Assembly (NCBI GenBank): GCA_036500345.1
Contig: DASYCE010000002.1
Location: 62,001 to 126,000, forward strand
From: Gemmatimonadales bacterium
Lineage (GTDB): Bacteria > Gemmatimonadota > Gemmatimonadetes > Gemmatimonadales > GWC2-71-9
Direction: 5' to 3'
Length of the DNA: 64,000 nucleotides
The notes below the pieces were generated by a model. That model was not told the origin of the DNA. It saw only the letters and a list, made by a program, of their open reading frames with translations, and ran no database searches. This document shows positions 25,133 through 34,068 of the stretch, one piece after another (within the stretch, counting starts at the first letter, position 1; every line of letters starts with the position of its first letter). The position numbers and the translations under genes were made by a program.

Positions 25133-25540
25133 ATGCGCATCAGACCAGTGCTGTACGTTCTTCTCGCCGGCGGAGTGGTGGCAGCGTGCCACAAGGGACC
25201 GCCCAAGGCCCCACCGCTTTCGAGCGTCCTCCCATACGTCCCGCTCCCGCCGCAAGCGCAGCCGCTTGCCAGTCAGAGCGGTGCCGATGCGACCCAGATC
25301 GTCGCCGTCTCGCCGATCGGTCCGGACTCCGTTGCGGCATACTATCGCGACGTGCTCTCGAAAGACCCGTTCCGGCTCATCAACGAACGTACCGTGCAGC
25401 ACACCACGGTGTTCTACGCCGAGCAGAATGGGCCGTCGATCTGGATCACCGTCCAGCCGAACGGCACCGATGGGTCACAGGTCACCATCGCCGGCGCAAA
25501 GGATACCACCAAGGTCGCCGACAGCGTTCGCGCTCACTGA
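25133..25540 (+). CDS. small lipoprotein of unknown function
   Basis: 135 residues from ATG 25133. A hydrophobic N-terminus ends in a lipobox (LLAGGVVAAC, Cys near residue 18), so the protein should be processed by Lgt and signal peptidase II. The mature part begins Pro-rich (KGPPKAPPLSSVLPYVPLPP) and continues with one alpha/beta domain of about 90 residues containing SVAAYYRDVLSKDPFRL. I do not recognise the family. There is no ribosome-binding sequence and a TACGAT box sits 6 bases upstream, so the message may be leaderless. It converges with the next gene, overlapping by 7 bases. Confidence 0.75.
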   Translation: MRIRPVLYVLLAGGVVAACHKGPPKAPPLSSVLPYVPLPPQAQPLASQSGADATQIVAVSPIGPDSVAAYYRDVLSKDPFRLINERTVQHTTVFYAEQNGPSIWITVQPNGTDGSQVTIAGAKDTTKVADSVRAH

Positions 25541-25911
25541 CGCTGTTCGTGCACCAGCCGTGACGCCAGGGCGACCGCTTCGGCGGCGTCCGGTCCGAGT
25601 GCATCGCGTGCCGGTGCCACCAGCTGTGCCAACGCAATGCGCGCCCCCGCGGCGGTCCCTTCCTCGAGGTGGCTCACCGCGGTCGTGAGTCCGCGGGAGA
25701 GCGGACGCGGGATCGCGAGCGTCGCGATCCGTTGCGCCAGTAGCGTGACGCGCCGGCGATCGCTCTTCTCCGGGCTCTCCCCATTCACGCCGAGATCGAG
25801 CGCGATCCGCACGGTCAGCCAGAGCGCCAGCGCGCCTTCGCGTTGCGGTCCCCGTTCAAATTGCCGCTGCAGCGCGACCAGCGTGAGGAGCGGCGCCGAC
25901 CAGTCATCCAT
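25534..25911 (-). CDS. small helical protein of unknown function
   Basis: 125 residues from the ATG that shares a base with the upstream glycosyltransferase stop (TGATG); a GTG just before would add one residue. All-helical, Ala/Arg/Leu-rich, with no membrane segment and no cysteines. No family recognised. It has the look of a small cytoplasmic helical-bundle protein. Overlap coupling to the GT9 gene and clean codon usage support that it is real. Confidence 0.65.
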   Translation of the reverse strand: MDDWSAPLLTLVALQRQFERGPQREGALALWLTVRIALDLGVNGESPEKSDRRRVTLLAQRIATLAIPRPLSRGLTTAVSHLEEGTAAGARIALAQLVAPARDALGPDAAEAVALASRLVHEQRQ

Positions 25912-26960
25912 CACGCGTCCGCGGCGGGCAGGTCGCGCGGGGGGACGCTGGCGCGACTACCACCGAACGCGAGGGCTTCGACCACCATCTCGCTGGTGAG
26001 CTGCTGCAGGCAATGATGGTGGCCGAGCGGGCACACCGTTCCTCCTTGGGAGGAGCACGGCCGGCACGCGAGGTCGAGCTGCACAGCACGCGCTGCCGCA
26101 TGGTACGGAAAGAAACCGAATTCCTCCACGGTGGGGCCGTACAGTCCGACGACAGGCGTGCCGACCGCTGTCGCGAGGTGGAGTAACCCTGTGTCGCCGG
26201 CGACCAGCTCGGCTGAGCGAGCGATCAATGCCGCGCTGCCGTCGAGCGAGAATTCCCCCGCGGCGCTTGCCGCCCGGCCATTTGCCGCGGCGACGATCGC
26301 CGTGGCAATGTCGCGATCGCGCGGGCCGCCGAGGACGACGATGTCGCGCCGCGCTCCGATGCGGTGCGCCAGGGAGAGCCAGTGGCGAGCCGGCCATCGC
26401 TTGGTGAAATGTGCGGCACCCGGCGCGAGCGCAATCAGGTCGCGGTCGACGCCGAGCCGGTGCCGGGTGAGGAATGCGTCTGCGGCGCCGCGCGCGTCGT
26501 CGCTGATAAAGAACTCGGCGGGGCCGCCGTCGGGAGTCACCTCGAGCGAGGTTGCCGCGGCGAAGTACCGTTCGGCGACCGGGCCGAGGTTTCCGCCGCG
26601 CCGGCGATGCGTGGCGACCAGCATCGATCGGCGCAGGCGATGCTTCGGATATCCGCTCCAGCGTCCTCCCACCAGCAGCCGGAGCGCCCGCGATCGCAGC
26701 GACCCGTGCAGGTCGAGGCGGTGGGTCCACGGCTCTCGGGCGAGTTCACCGGCCAGCGCACGAAGCGACGATTCGCGGTTCCATGCGATCAAACGGTCGA
26801 TCCGCGGGTTGTTGCGCAGCGTGTCGGCCATGTCCTCGCGCACCACGAAGGTGATCCGTCCGTCGGGGTGACGGGCGCGGATGGCGCGAAGCAGCGGCGT
26901 GGTCAGCAGCAGGTCGCCGATCGACGAGAACCGGACGATCAGGATGTTCGGCGGCGGCAT
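25911..26960 (-). CDS. glycosyltransferase family 9 (ADP-heptose:LPS heptosyltransferase-like)
   Basis: 349 residues from ATG 26960 (MPPPNILIVRFSSIGDLLLTTPL); the longer frame runs antisense into the divergent PorX gene. GT-B fold marks of GT9 are the N-terminal RFSSIGDLLLTTP, DLHGSLRSR, the nucleotide-binding LAPGAAHFTKRWPARHW and VAGDTGLLHLATAVGTPVVGLYGPT. A CRPCSSQGGTVCPLGHHHC cluster near the C-terminus is also common in this family. It probably adds heptose or a related sugar to the LPS core. A TACGTT box lies 6 bases before the ATG, suggesting a leaderless message. Confidence 0.9.
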   Translation of the reverse strand: MPPPNILIVRFSSIGDLLLTTPLLRAIRARHPDGRITFVVREDMADTLRNNPRIDRLIAWNRESSLRALAGELAREPWTHRLDLHGSLRSRALRLLVGGRWSGYPKHRLRRSMLVATHRRRGGNLGPVAERYFAAATSLEVTPDGGPAEFFISDDARGAADAFLTRHRLGVDRDLIALAPGAAHFTKRWPARHWLSLAHRIGARRDIVVLGGPRDRDIATAIVAAANGRAASAAGEFSLDGSAALIARSAELVAGDTGLLHLATAVGTPVVGLYGPTVEEFGFFPYHAAARAVQLDLACRPCSSQGGTVCPLGHHHCLQQLTSEMVVEALAFGGSRASVPPRDLPAADA

Positions 26961-26966
26961 CGCCCA

Positions 26967-26972
26967 AACGTA
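26967..26972 (-). promoter_or_regulatory. -10-like TACGTT abutting the GT9 start
   Basis: On the minus strand TACGTT is followed by 6 bases and then the ATG of the GT9 gene. There is no ribosome-binding sequence. The layout is that of a leaderless promoter. It shares the 35-base divergent gap with the PorX promoter. Confidence 0.45.
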
Positions 26973-26983
26973 CGTCGGTGACT

Positions 26984-26989
26984 TAGCTT
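26984..26989 (+). promoter_or_regulatory. -10-like TAGCTT abutting the porX start
   Basis: TAGCTT is followed by 6 bases and the ATG at 26996. Only 35 bases separate two divergent starts, so neither gene can have a long leader. No Shine-Dalgarno sequence is visible. Confidence 0.45.
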
Positions 26990-26995
26990 TTCGGG

Positions 26996-28561
26996 ATGGC
27001 CCGCCCGCGCAGCATCCTCTGGGTCGACGACGAGATCGAGACCCTCGACTCTCAGGTGCTCTTCCTCCAGCAGCAGGGATTTTCGGTGGAACGGGCGGCG
27101 AACGGCGAGGACGCCCTCGCCCTGCTCCGACGCCAGCCGTACGGAGTCGTCCTCCTCGACGAACAGATGCCGGGGACCCGCGGCCTCGAACTTGTCCCGC
27201 AACTCCGCGAAATCGACGCATCGATGCCCGTGGTGATGATCACCAAGTCGGAAGGGCAGGACACCCTTCGTGACGCGATCGGTGCCGAGACCGCCGACTA
27301 TCTCACCAAGCCGGTCTCGCCGCGGCAGGTCCTCTCGGTCGTCACGCGGCTCCTCGAAGGCGACCGCATCCGCCAGCAGCGGCTGTCGCGGGACTTTGTC
27401 GGGCGTTTCCGCGAACTCGAAGGGCGCCGCGGGCAGCATCTCGCCTGGCGCGAATGGGTCGAGCTGGTCGCCGAACTGGCGGAGTGGGAAGTGAAGCTTG
27501 GCCAGGCCGACGAGCCGGGTTTGCAGGAGGCGCTCCGCACCCTGCAGTCGTCGATGCGGCTCGACTTCGCCACCTTCATCGCGGCGTCGTACCCGCACTG
27601 GCTCGCCGAGCGCGGCGCCGACCGGCCGCCGCTGTCGGTCGATGTCGTCTCGGAGTTCCTCCGCCCGACGCTCGAGGCGCACGGCCGGGTGATGCTCGTG
27701 GTGGTCGATTGCCTCCGGCTCGATCAATGGGCCGTGATCCGCCCGCTCGTCGAGCGGATCTTCGACGTCGAAGTCGACCACTACTTCTCGATTCTCCCGA
27801 CCGCGACGCCCTACAGCCGGAACGCGATCTTCTCCGGGCTCTACCCCCGGGAGCTGGTGGCGCGCCACCCGGACTGGTGGAATGACAGCGAGGAATCGTC
27901 GCTCAACGCGCACGAGCAGGCGCTGCTCACCGAGCAGATGCGCGAACTCACCGGCCGCGACGTGACGGTGCGGTACGAGAAGATGTTTTCGGCGGCCGAC
28001 GGCGAAGCGATGCTGCGCCGCCTCCCGGCGCATCTCTCGCATCCGGGGGTGACGGCGCTGGTCTTCAACTTCATCGATCAACTGACGCACGGCCGCACCG
28101 AAAACGACGCGCTCTTCGAAGTCGCGCGCGACACGCCGGCGCTGCGGGCGCTCACCCGGACCTGGTTCGAACGCTCGGCACTCCTCGATGCGCTCAAGGA
28201 AGCAGAGCGCCGGAAGGTTCCGGTGATCCTCACCACCGATCACGGGTCGATTCATTGCCACACGCCGGCGACGATCTACGCCCGGCGTGACGCCACCGCC
28301 AATCTCCGCTTCAAGTTCGGCGAAGATCTTCGGGTCGACGAAGCGGGAGCGGCAATCGTCGTCGACGACCTGCGTGCCTGGGGGCTCGCGCCGCGAACTC
28401 CGACGACGCGGCTCCTTCTTGCAACGGACGACCGGTTCTTTGTCTATCCCACCAAGCTGCGGGAGTACCAGGCGCGCTACCGGGGCGCATTCCTGCACGG
28501 TGGTGTCGCGCCGGAAGAGGTCGTGCTGCCGATTGCGCTGCTGACGCCGAGGCGCGGCTGA
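26996..28561 (+). CDS. porX: PorX-type response regulator with PglZ phosphatase-like effector domain
   Basis: 521 residues. The receiver domain (1-120) has acidic WVDDE at 9-13, phospho-acceptor Asp55 and the TKPV lysine. A helical linker (~130-200) leads to a PglZ domain of the alkaline-phosphatase superfamily: VVVDCLRLDQW (metal Asp), LPTATPYSRNAIFSGLYP (Thr nucleophile) and LTTDHGSIHCH (metal Asp/His). Characterised PorX proteins dimerise when phosphorylated, hydrolyse nucleotide phosphodiesters and control type IX secretion in Bacteroidota. No type IX gene or histidine kinase is nearby. Here it leads an operon with an ABC exporter and a glycosyltransferase. Confidence 0.88.
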   Translation: MARPRSILWVDDEIETLDSQVLFLQQQGFSVERAANGEDALALLRRQPYGVVLLDEQMPGTRGLELVPQLREIDASMPVVMITKSEGQDTLRDAIGAETADYLTKPVSPRQVLSVVTRLLEGDRIRQQRLSRDFVGRFRELEGRRGQHLAWREWVELVAELAEWEVKLGQADEPGLQEALRTLQSSMRLDFATFIAASYPHWLAERGADRPPLSVDVVSEFLRPTLEAHGRVMLVVVDCLRLDQWAVIRPLVERIFDVEVDHYFSILPTATPYSRNAIFSGLYPRELVARHPDWWNDSEESSLNAHEQALLTEQMRELTGRDVTVRYEKMFSAADGEAMLRRLPAHLSHPGVTALVFNFIDQLTHGRTENDALFEVARDTPALRALTRTWFERSALLDALKEAERRKVPVILTTDHGSIHCHTPATIYARRDATANLRFKFGEDLRVDEAGAAIVVDDLRAWGLAPRTPTTRLLLATDDRFFVYPTKLREYQARYRGAFLHGGVAPEEVVLPIALLTPRRG

Positions 28562-28572
28562 GCGATCGCGAC

Positions 28573-30381
28573 ATGCGGCGGCGCCTCTTCGCGCTGATGC
28601 GCCCGTACCGCGTCGTGTTCGGCGGCGGAATGGCGCTGGCAATGGTCGCAGCGGTCCTCGACGCCGTGACGGTCGTCCTGCTGGTGCCGCTGCTCAAGCA
28701 GCTCTTCGGCACGGCAGGCGCGCTGAGCGGAGGTTCAACGCATCTCGAGACGTTGCTCGATAGCGCGCTGGCACCCTTGCTGGCAAACCGGACCCGCGAA
28801 GGAGCGACGATCGTTCTCGTCCTGCTCTTTCTCGCCGCCGTCTTCGTCAAGAACCTCGCCACGTACCTCTCGGCGTACTTCTCCGTGCTGGTGCAGGAAG
28901 GGATGGTCAAGGACCTGCGAGTCCGGCTCTATCGCCATCTGCTCCGCCTCGATCTCAACGTGATGCAGCGCACGCGCGGCGGTCAGCTGGCGGCCGCGTT
29001 GGTGAGCGATGCCGACCAGGTCAAGCTTGTTGTCTCGGCGGTGCTCGCCACCCTCTTCCAGAACATCGTGCTGGTGCTCGCGACGATCGGCGCGCTGCTG
29101 CTGATTTCGGTCCGCCTCACCATCATGGTCCTGGCACTCGCCCCGATTCTGATCGTCGGCGTGCAGGCCGCGGTGGCGCGGCTCAAGCGGCACGCCCACG
29201 CCTTCACCCACGAACGCGGCGAACTGACGGCGATCGTCACCGAACGACTTGCCGCGGTCAAGCTGATCCGGGCGTCCGGGGCCGAATCGAGTGAAGACCT
29301 CCACTTCCGGGCCCAGGCCGAGCGGTATCGCAAGGGCATCGTCCGCACGCAGCGTTTCGCGCTGCTCACGTCGCCGCTCAGCGAACTCTTCGGCGGCGCC
29401 ATCGTGGTGCTGATCCTCTGGGCCGCGTCAAATCCGTCGATCTCCGGTGTCGTCCTCGACACGGCGCCGACGATCTCCTTCCTGATTCTCGCCTTGCGGG
29501 TGATGTCGCCGCTCAAGGCGATCACCCAGGCGCCGGCCCAGCTGGCACAGGCCGAAGCAAGTGCGGCCCGGATCTTCTCGCTGCTCGACATCCCGCCGGC
29601 CGACGTCGATCCACCCGGCGCGCGCACCGCGACGTTCGAACGCGACCTCACCTTCGACGACGTGACCTTCGGCTACGACCCCGGCGTTGCGGTGCTCCGC
29701 GACGTCTCCCTTCGAGTGTCGAAGGGAGAGATGGTGGCGCTGGTCGGACCGAGCGGAGCGGGGAAGACCACCCTCCTCGAACTGGTGCCGCGCTTTCACG
29801 ATCCCGATCGCGGCCGCATCCTTCTCGACGGCGTACCGATCACCGAGTTGTCGCGGACATCACTTCGGGGATTGATTGCAGTGGTTTCCCAGGACACCGT
29901 GATCCTGCACGACACCGTGCGCGCCAATATTGCCTACGGATGCAGTGCCGTCACGGACGACGCCGTTCGCGCCGCGGCGCAGGCCGCCAACGCGCACGAG
30001 TTCATCACCGCGCTTCCCGACCGGTACGGCACGGTCCTCGGCGAGCGCGGCACGCGGCTCTCCGGCGGCCAGCGGCAGCGCATCGCCATTGCCCGGGCCC
30101 TGTTGCGGGACGCGCCGATCCTGATTCTCGACGAGGCGACCAGCGCCCTCGACACCGAATCGGAGCGGCTGGTGCAGGAGGCGATCGACCGCCTGGTACG
30201 CGACCGGACCGTGCTGGTGATCGCCCACCGCCTGGCCACGGTGCGCGAGGCCGACCGGATCGTGGTCCTCGACGGCGGGCGGGTCGTCGAGGCGGGGAGT
30301 CACGCACAGCTGTACGCCTTGGGCGGCCTCTATCGTCGCCTGCACGACCTTCAGTTTTCTGTGGACGAGGTGACCACGTGA
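28573..30381 (+). CDS. ABC exporter, MsbA-like (fused membrane and ATPase domains)
   Basis: 602 residues. Six transmembrane helices span the first ~320 residues. The nucleotide-binding domain follows, with Walker A GPSGAGKTT (~397), signature LSGGQRQR, Walker B ILILDEATSALD and the H-loop IAHRLATV. It works as a homodimer in the inner membrane and flips lipids, lipid A-core or drugs. It lies 11 bases after porX, and its stop overlaps the next glycosyltransferase gene as GTGA. The surrounding genes favour lipid A-core or glycolipid as cargo. Confidence 0.92.
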   Translation: MRRRLFALMRPYRVVFGGGMALAMVAAVLDAVTVVLLVPLLKQLFGTAGALSGGSTHLETLLDSALAPLLANRTREGATIVLVLLFLAAVFVKNLATYLSAYFSVLVQEGMVKDLRVRLYRHLLRLDLNVMQRTRGGQLAAALVSDADQVKLVVSAVLATLFQNIVLVLATIGALLLISVRLTIMVLALAPILIVGVQAAVARLKRHAHAFTHERGELTAIVTERLAAVKLIRASGAESSEDLHFRAQAERYRKGIVRTQRFALLTSPLSELFGGAIVVLILWAASNPSISGVVLDTAPTISFLILALRVMSPLKAITQAPAQLAQAEASAARIFSLLDIPPADVDPPGARTATFERDLTFDDVTFGYDPGVAVLRDVSLRVSKGEMVALVGPSGAGKTTLLELVPRFHDPDRGRILLDGVPITELSRTSLRGLIAVVSQDTVILHDTVRANIAYGCSAVTDDAVRAAAQAANAHEFITALPDRYGTVLGERGTRLSGGQRQRIAIARALLRDAPILILDEATSALDTESERLVQEAIDRLVRDRTVLVIAHRLATVREADRIVVLDGGRVVEAGSHAQLYALGGLYRRLHDLQFSVDEVTT

Positions 30382-31355
30382 GCGGCGAACGTTCGGTGCT
30401 CTTCATCGCAGAATTCGACGACATCTACAACGCCCACGCCTCCCAGCAGCGGCGTGCGCTCGAACGTCTCGGCGCCAAGGTTTCGGTGTTCGACCTTGCC
30501 TCGCGGTCGGGCCTGCTCGCGCGATTTCGGAATGGCGATCTCGCCAAGCGGCTCGAACGGTCGCTCGACGAGGTGCAGCCTGACCTGGTGCTCGTCAACG
30601 GCAGCGAGCTGATCGACGAAGCGATGGTCGACCGCGTCCGCCCGCGCGCCCGTGCTCGCTGGATCAACTGGCTGCCGCACGACATGCGCCAGATCTCCGA
30701 AGCGATCGTGCTCGCCCGCCCCTTCGACCAGATCTACGCCATCGGGACCGATGTCGCCGCGGAGATCGCCGACCGCCTCGGCCGTACCGTCGACGTCCTC
30801 GCCTTCGCCGCCGATCCGTCGATCTATCGGCCGATTCGCACGCGCGACCAGTATCGCGCCAACGTGATCTTCGCCGGCACCGCGACACCGCGCCGCGAGC
30901 GGCTCCTCTCGGGATTGGTGGAATTCGGGCTGGCGGTGTGGGGACCCGGCTGGCGGAAGACGACGCTGCGCGACTACTGCCGCGGCGAGGCGCCGTCCAC
31001 CGAGGAGTACCTCAAGGCGTACGCCGGCGCCACCGTGGCGGTCAACATCCATCACGTGCTGGTTGAGAACGATCCCCGCGAAGCGTCGTGCAATCAGCGG
31101 CTCTTCGAACTGGCGGCGATGGGGGCGGCCCAGGTCGTCGACGATCGCGGCGACCTGCCGCGCTACTTCGAGGATGATCGGGAGGTCGCGGTCTTCCACG
31201 ACGGCGAGCAGATGCGCAATCTCGTGCGGCAGCTCCTCGAAACGCCGTCGGAAGCGGAGCGGCTCGGTCAGTCCGCCCGTGCTCGACTACTGCAGGATCA
31301 CACCTACATGCACCGCCTCCGCCACCTGCTGCTCGATCAGCCGCGCCCGCGGTAG
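30378..31355 (+). CDS. CgeB-like glycosyltransferase
   Basis: 325 residues from a GTG in a GTGA overlap; the longer frame is inside the ABC gene. A GT-B-like protein of the CgeB type: N-terminal VLFIAEFDDIYNAHASQQRRAL, a central WINWLPHDMR, FAADPSIYRP and ANVIFAGTATPRRERLL, then a C-terminal donor-site half with ASCNQRLFELAAMGAAQVVDDR and DLPRYF. CgeB-like proteins are linked to spore or surface polysaccharides. Its 3' end overlaps the convergent GT4 gene by 19 bases. Donor unknown. Confidence 0.85.
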   Translation: MSGERSVLFIAEFDDIYNAHASQQRRALERLGAKVSVFDLASRSGLLARFRNGDLAKRLERSLDEVQPDLVLVNGSELIDEAMVDRVRPRARARWINWLPHDMRQISEAIVLARPFDQIYAIGTDVAAEIADRLGRTVDVLAFAADPSIYRPIRTRDQYRANVIFAGTATPRRERLLSGLVEFGLAVWGPGWRKTTLRDYCRGEAPSTEEYLKAYAGATVAVNIHHVLVENDPREASCNQRLFELAAMGAAQVVDDRGDLPRYFEDDREVAVFHDGEQMRNLVRQLLETPSEAERLGQSARARLLQDHTYMHRLRHLLLDQPRPR

Positions 31356-32269
31356 GTCGCGATCGTCTCGCGATAGAGTGCGAGATAGGCTTCCGCCATC
31401 AGCAGGTGGGTGAAGCGCTGCAGCACGCGATTCCGGATCGCTTCGGGGTCGAGCATGCCGAGCGCGGGACGCAATCGCACCAATTCGTCAACCGAGTCAC
31501 CCAGCGCTCCTGATTCCGGCGTCACGATCTCCGGCAGCGCACCGCGGTGGGTGCCGAGGACCGGCGTACCGCTCACCATCGCCTCGATGGTGGTGAGTCC
31601 GAACGGTTCGTCCCATTGCGCCGGCATCCAGAGGCAGGCGGCGTCGGCGAGGAGCGACACCTTCCGTTCGCCACCGACCTGGCCGATGAACTGGATGTCG
31701 CGACGCACCGATGGACGCCACCCTCCCGCGACCACCAGCCGCTGCCCCGCATCGCGCGCGCCGCTGACCGCCCACTGCCATCCCTTCACCGAGTGGAGTC
31801 GGCCCAGGAAGAGATCGAAATCGCCCTTGGTGGGCGAGAAGCGATAGTCTGCGGGGTCCAGCCCGTTGTGCACCCAGCGCGCAATGCCGTGGCGGCGCGC
31901 GTGGTCGGCCGACACGGCAATGGCGGTGTCGAGGAGTTCCGGTTCGGGAGTGGCGTTGCCGTGCAGCGTCCAGGCGTAGGGGGTGCTACGCGGCATGTGC
32001 CGGAGCGGCGCATGCGAGTGGACGATGTCGACGCCGGGCGGGAGATACGGCGTGAGGTCGGGCCCGCCGCGCTGGAACCCGATCTTCGGATCGATCGGGA
32101 TCACGGTCGCTTCGGGAACGTCGCTGCGCGGCCCGGCGATCAGCGTGACCCGATGGCCCAGCGCCGCGAGCCCGCGCGCCAGCCAGACGATGACCCGCTC
32201 GAGCCCGCCGTACCGCGTGATCGGCATGCGCGCCGGATGATAGAGAACGACGTGGAGTGGTGCGGTCAT
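31337..32269 (-). CDS. glycosyltransferase family 4
   Basis: 310 residues from an ATG that shares a base with the FkbM gene stop (TGATG). GT-B marks are TRYGGLERVIVWLARGLAALGHRVTLIAG at the N-terminus, DIVHSHAP, DLFLGRLHSVKGWQWAVSGA and the donor-binding EPFGLTTIEAMVSGTPVLGT with its two acidic residues. It transfers an activated sugar with retention of configuration. It forms a two-gene unit with the FkbM methyltransferase and overlaps the convergent CgeB-like gene. Confidence 0.92.
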   Translation of the reverse strand: MTAPLHVVLYHPARMPITRYGGLERVIVWLARGLAALGHRVTLIAGPRSDVPEATVIPIDPKIGFQRGGPDLTPYLPPGVDIVHSHAPLRHMPRSTPYAWTLHGNATPEPELLDTAIAVSADHARRHGIARWVHNGLDPADYRFSPTKGDFDLFLGRLHSVKGWQWAVSGARDAGQRLVVAGGWRPSVRRDIQFIGQVGGERKVSLLADAACLWMPAQWDEPFGLTTIEAMVSGTPVLGTHRGALPEIVTPESGALGDSVDELVRLRPALGMLDPEAIRNRVLQRFTHLLMAEAYLALYRETIATYRGRG

Positions 32270-33114
32270 CAGAGGCCGGCGATGCTGCTGCGGTCCTCGT
32301 CGGGAACGCAGCACACGTCATAACTGCGCCAGCGGGTCAGGTTCTCCGGTGTGACCGGATCGCCGAAATAATTGTCATCGCCTTCCACGCGATACACCGC
32401 ATAGCGATGGTCGACGAGATAGCGATACAGCTGCTGCCGGTATCCCGGCGGCTCATGCTTGAGATCGAACATCTCGACGTGGAGGATTGGCCGCTGTCGC
32501 TGCAGCAACTCCTCGAGTGTTTCGAGGACGGCGAGATCGAATCCCTCGGTATCGACCTTGATGAACCGGACGCGCTCAATCAGGTCGGGGTGCGTGCGAT
32601 CGAGAAAGTCCTGCAGGTTTCGTCCCTCGACTTCGAGGGTGAACGCGCTCGCGTGCCGCCACCGGCTGAGCCCTTCATGATAGCCGCCGTTGCAGTATCC
32701 CGGCTCACCGTACTGGAATTCGAACCGTCCGTCGTGCCGCATCGCGGCGAACGGATACGGCACGATGTGCGTCCTGCCGGCATTGAGCGACGCATTCTTC
32801 TCGAGCACGCCGAACACATTCGGATTGGGCTCGAATGCGAGAACCGTTCCCGTAGGGCCGACCGCCAGCGCGATCGGAATGGCGGTGTCGCCGACATGCG
32901 CACCGATATCGAGCGCCACGTCGCCGGGGCGCAGGAAGCGGCGGAGCTGATCGACCGCCGCCTGCGATGGAGCGACGGTGTAGGCGCGGTGATGCAGCCA
33001 TCGCGCGACGTCGACCCGACCCTCGCGTTGCAGGTGATGCGACTCGACCGTGAAGCCGAAGGTCCGGGCGCGCGGCTTCATCCCGAGCAGGTAGAAGAAT
33101 TCCTTGATTTTCAT
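32269..33114 (-). CDS. FkbM-family methyltransferase
   Basis: 281 residues. SAM-binding motif I is VALDIGAHVGDTAIPIAL (~68-85), followed by GTVLAFEPNPNVFGVLEKN and the FkbM-typical VRFIKVDTEGFDLAVLETLEELL. The C-terminus has ILHVEMFDL. FkbM enzymes O-methylate sugars or polyketides; in this setting a glycan hydroxyl is the likely acceptor. It is first in a unit with the GT4 gene and divergent from the gene at 33153. Confidence 0.9.
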   Translation of the reverse strand: MKIKEFFYLLGMKPRARTFGFTVESHHLQREGRVDVARWLHHRAYTVAPSQAAVDQLRRFLRPGDVALDIGAHVGDTAIPIALAVGPTGTVLAFEPNPNVFGVLEKNASLNAGRTHIVPYPFAAMRHDGRFEFQYGEPGYCNGGYHEGLSRWRHASAFTLEVEGRNLQDFLDRTHPDLIERVRFIKVDTEGFDLAVLETLEELLQRQRPILHVEMFDLKHEPPGYRQQLYRYLVDHRYAVYRVEGDDNYFGDPVTPENLTRWRSYDVCCVPDEDRSSIAGL

Positions 33115-33138
33115 CGGCAGGCGATGACCATGTCTGTG

Positions 33139-33144
33139 TATTAT
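33139..33144 (+). promoter_or_regulatory. -10-like TATTAT close to the 33153 start
   Basis: TATTAT lies 8 bases before the ATG at 33153 in a small AT-rich pocket between two divergent genes. There is no Shine-Dalgarno sequence. It fits a leaderless or near-leaderless message. Confidence 0.45.
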
Positions 33145-33152
33145 GCTCCGCG

Positions 33153-34031
33153 ATGGCCACCGTATCAGTAGCGGGCTTCAGCATCGTTCGCAATGCCACG
33201 CTGCTCGATTTTCCACTCGAAGCGAGCGTCGGATCAGTCCTCCCGGTTGTCGACGAATTCATACTCGCCGTGGGCCGTTCCGACGATGATACGCTCGCCC
33301 GCGCCCGCGCGATCGGTGATCCGAAGGTGCGCATCATCGAAACCGCCTGGGACGCCGCGCGCGGCATCGCCGTCCTTGCCGACGAAACATCGCGCGCGCT
33401 CCAGGAGTGCCGGGCGCCGTGGGCGATCTACATCCAGGCCGATGAGGTATTCGCGGACGGCGGTGCCGACCGGATGCGCGCCGCGATCGAACGGGCCGAC
33501 CCCGATTCTCGCATCGAAGGGATCACCGTCGACTACCGGCACTTCTATGGTGGGTTCGACACCCTCGCAGCAAATCGCAAATGGTACCGCCGCGAAATTC
33601 GCGCAGTGCGGACGGGTCGCGAGTACGGCATCCGGTCCTACGGCGATGCGCAGGGTTTTCGCGCCGGCGATGCGTCACGACGGGTGCGCTGCATTGCCAG
33701 TGACGCCGTGATGCACCACTACGGCTGGGCGCGTCCCGTTCAGGCGATCGCCGCCAAGCGTGCGGAGGATACTGCGATTGATCCGATCGCGCGGCGGCGT
33801 GACGTCGAACGTCCGCTCCTTCCCTGGATTCCCGGGTTACGCCCGTTCGCCGGCGAACATCCCGCGATCATCCGCCCGTGGATTGCGTCTCGAACGGAAC
33901 AGCGTGTCACCATCGCGCCCAGGCGCCTTGAGCCGCATCATCTTCGACTTGCGGCGTCGGGGTGGATCGAGCGCCTGACCGGCTGGCGACCGTTCGAGTA
34001 TCGCAACTACACCCTGATCACACCGGACTGA
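33153..34031 (+). CDS. glycosyltransferase-like protein (GT2-type GT-A fold)
   Basis: 292 residues. The start (TVSVAGFSIVRNATLLDFPLEASVGSVLPVVDEFILAVGRSDDDTL) is the reduced GT-A type seen in family 2 relatives that read VxxxxxxDxTL. YIQADEVFADGG takes the place of the usual DxD. The C-terminal half holds a YGGFDTLAANRKWYRREIRAVR segment and VMHHYGWARPV. Cytoplasmic, with no membrane helix. It converges with the CgeB-like gene (37-base gap, 34032-34068, with nothing visible). The donor sugar is unknown. Confidence 0.8.
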   Translation: MATVSVAGFSIVRNATLLDFPLEASVGSVLPVVDEFILAVGRSDDDTLARARAIGDPKVRIIETAWDAARGIAVLADETSRALQECRAPWAIYIQADEVFADGGADRMRAAIERADPDSRIEGITVDYRHFYGGFDTLAANRKWYRREIRAVRTGREYGIRSYGDAQGFRAGDASRRVRCIASDAVMHHYGWARPVQAIAAKRAEDTAIDPIARRRDVERPLLPWIPGLRPFAGEHPAIIRPWIASRTEQRVTIAPRRLEPHHLRLAASGWIERLTGWRPFEYRNYTLITPD

Positions 34032-34068
34032 GCCGGCGCGCGCGCGGCCACCGCCGGCGCGGCGTTCG

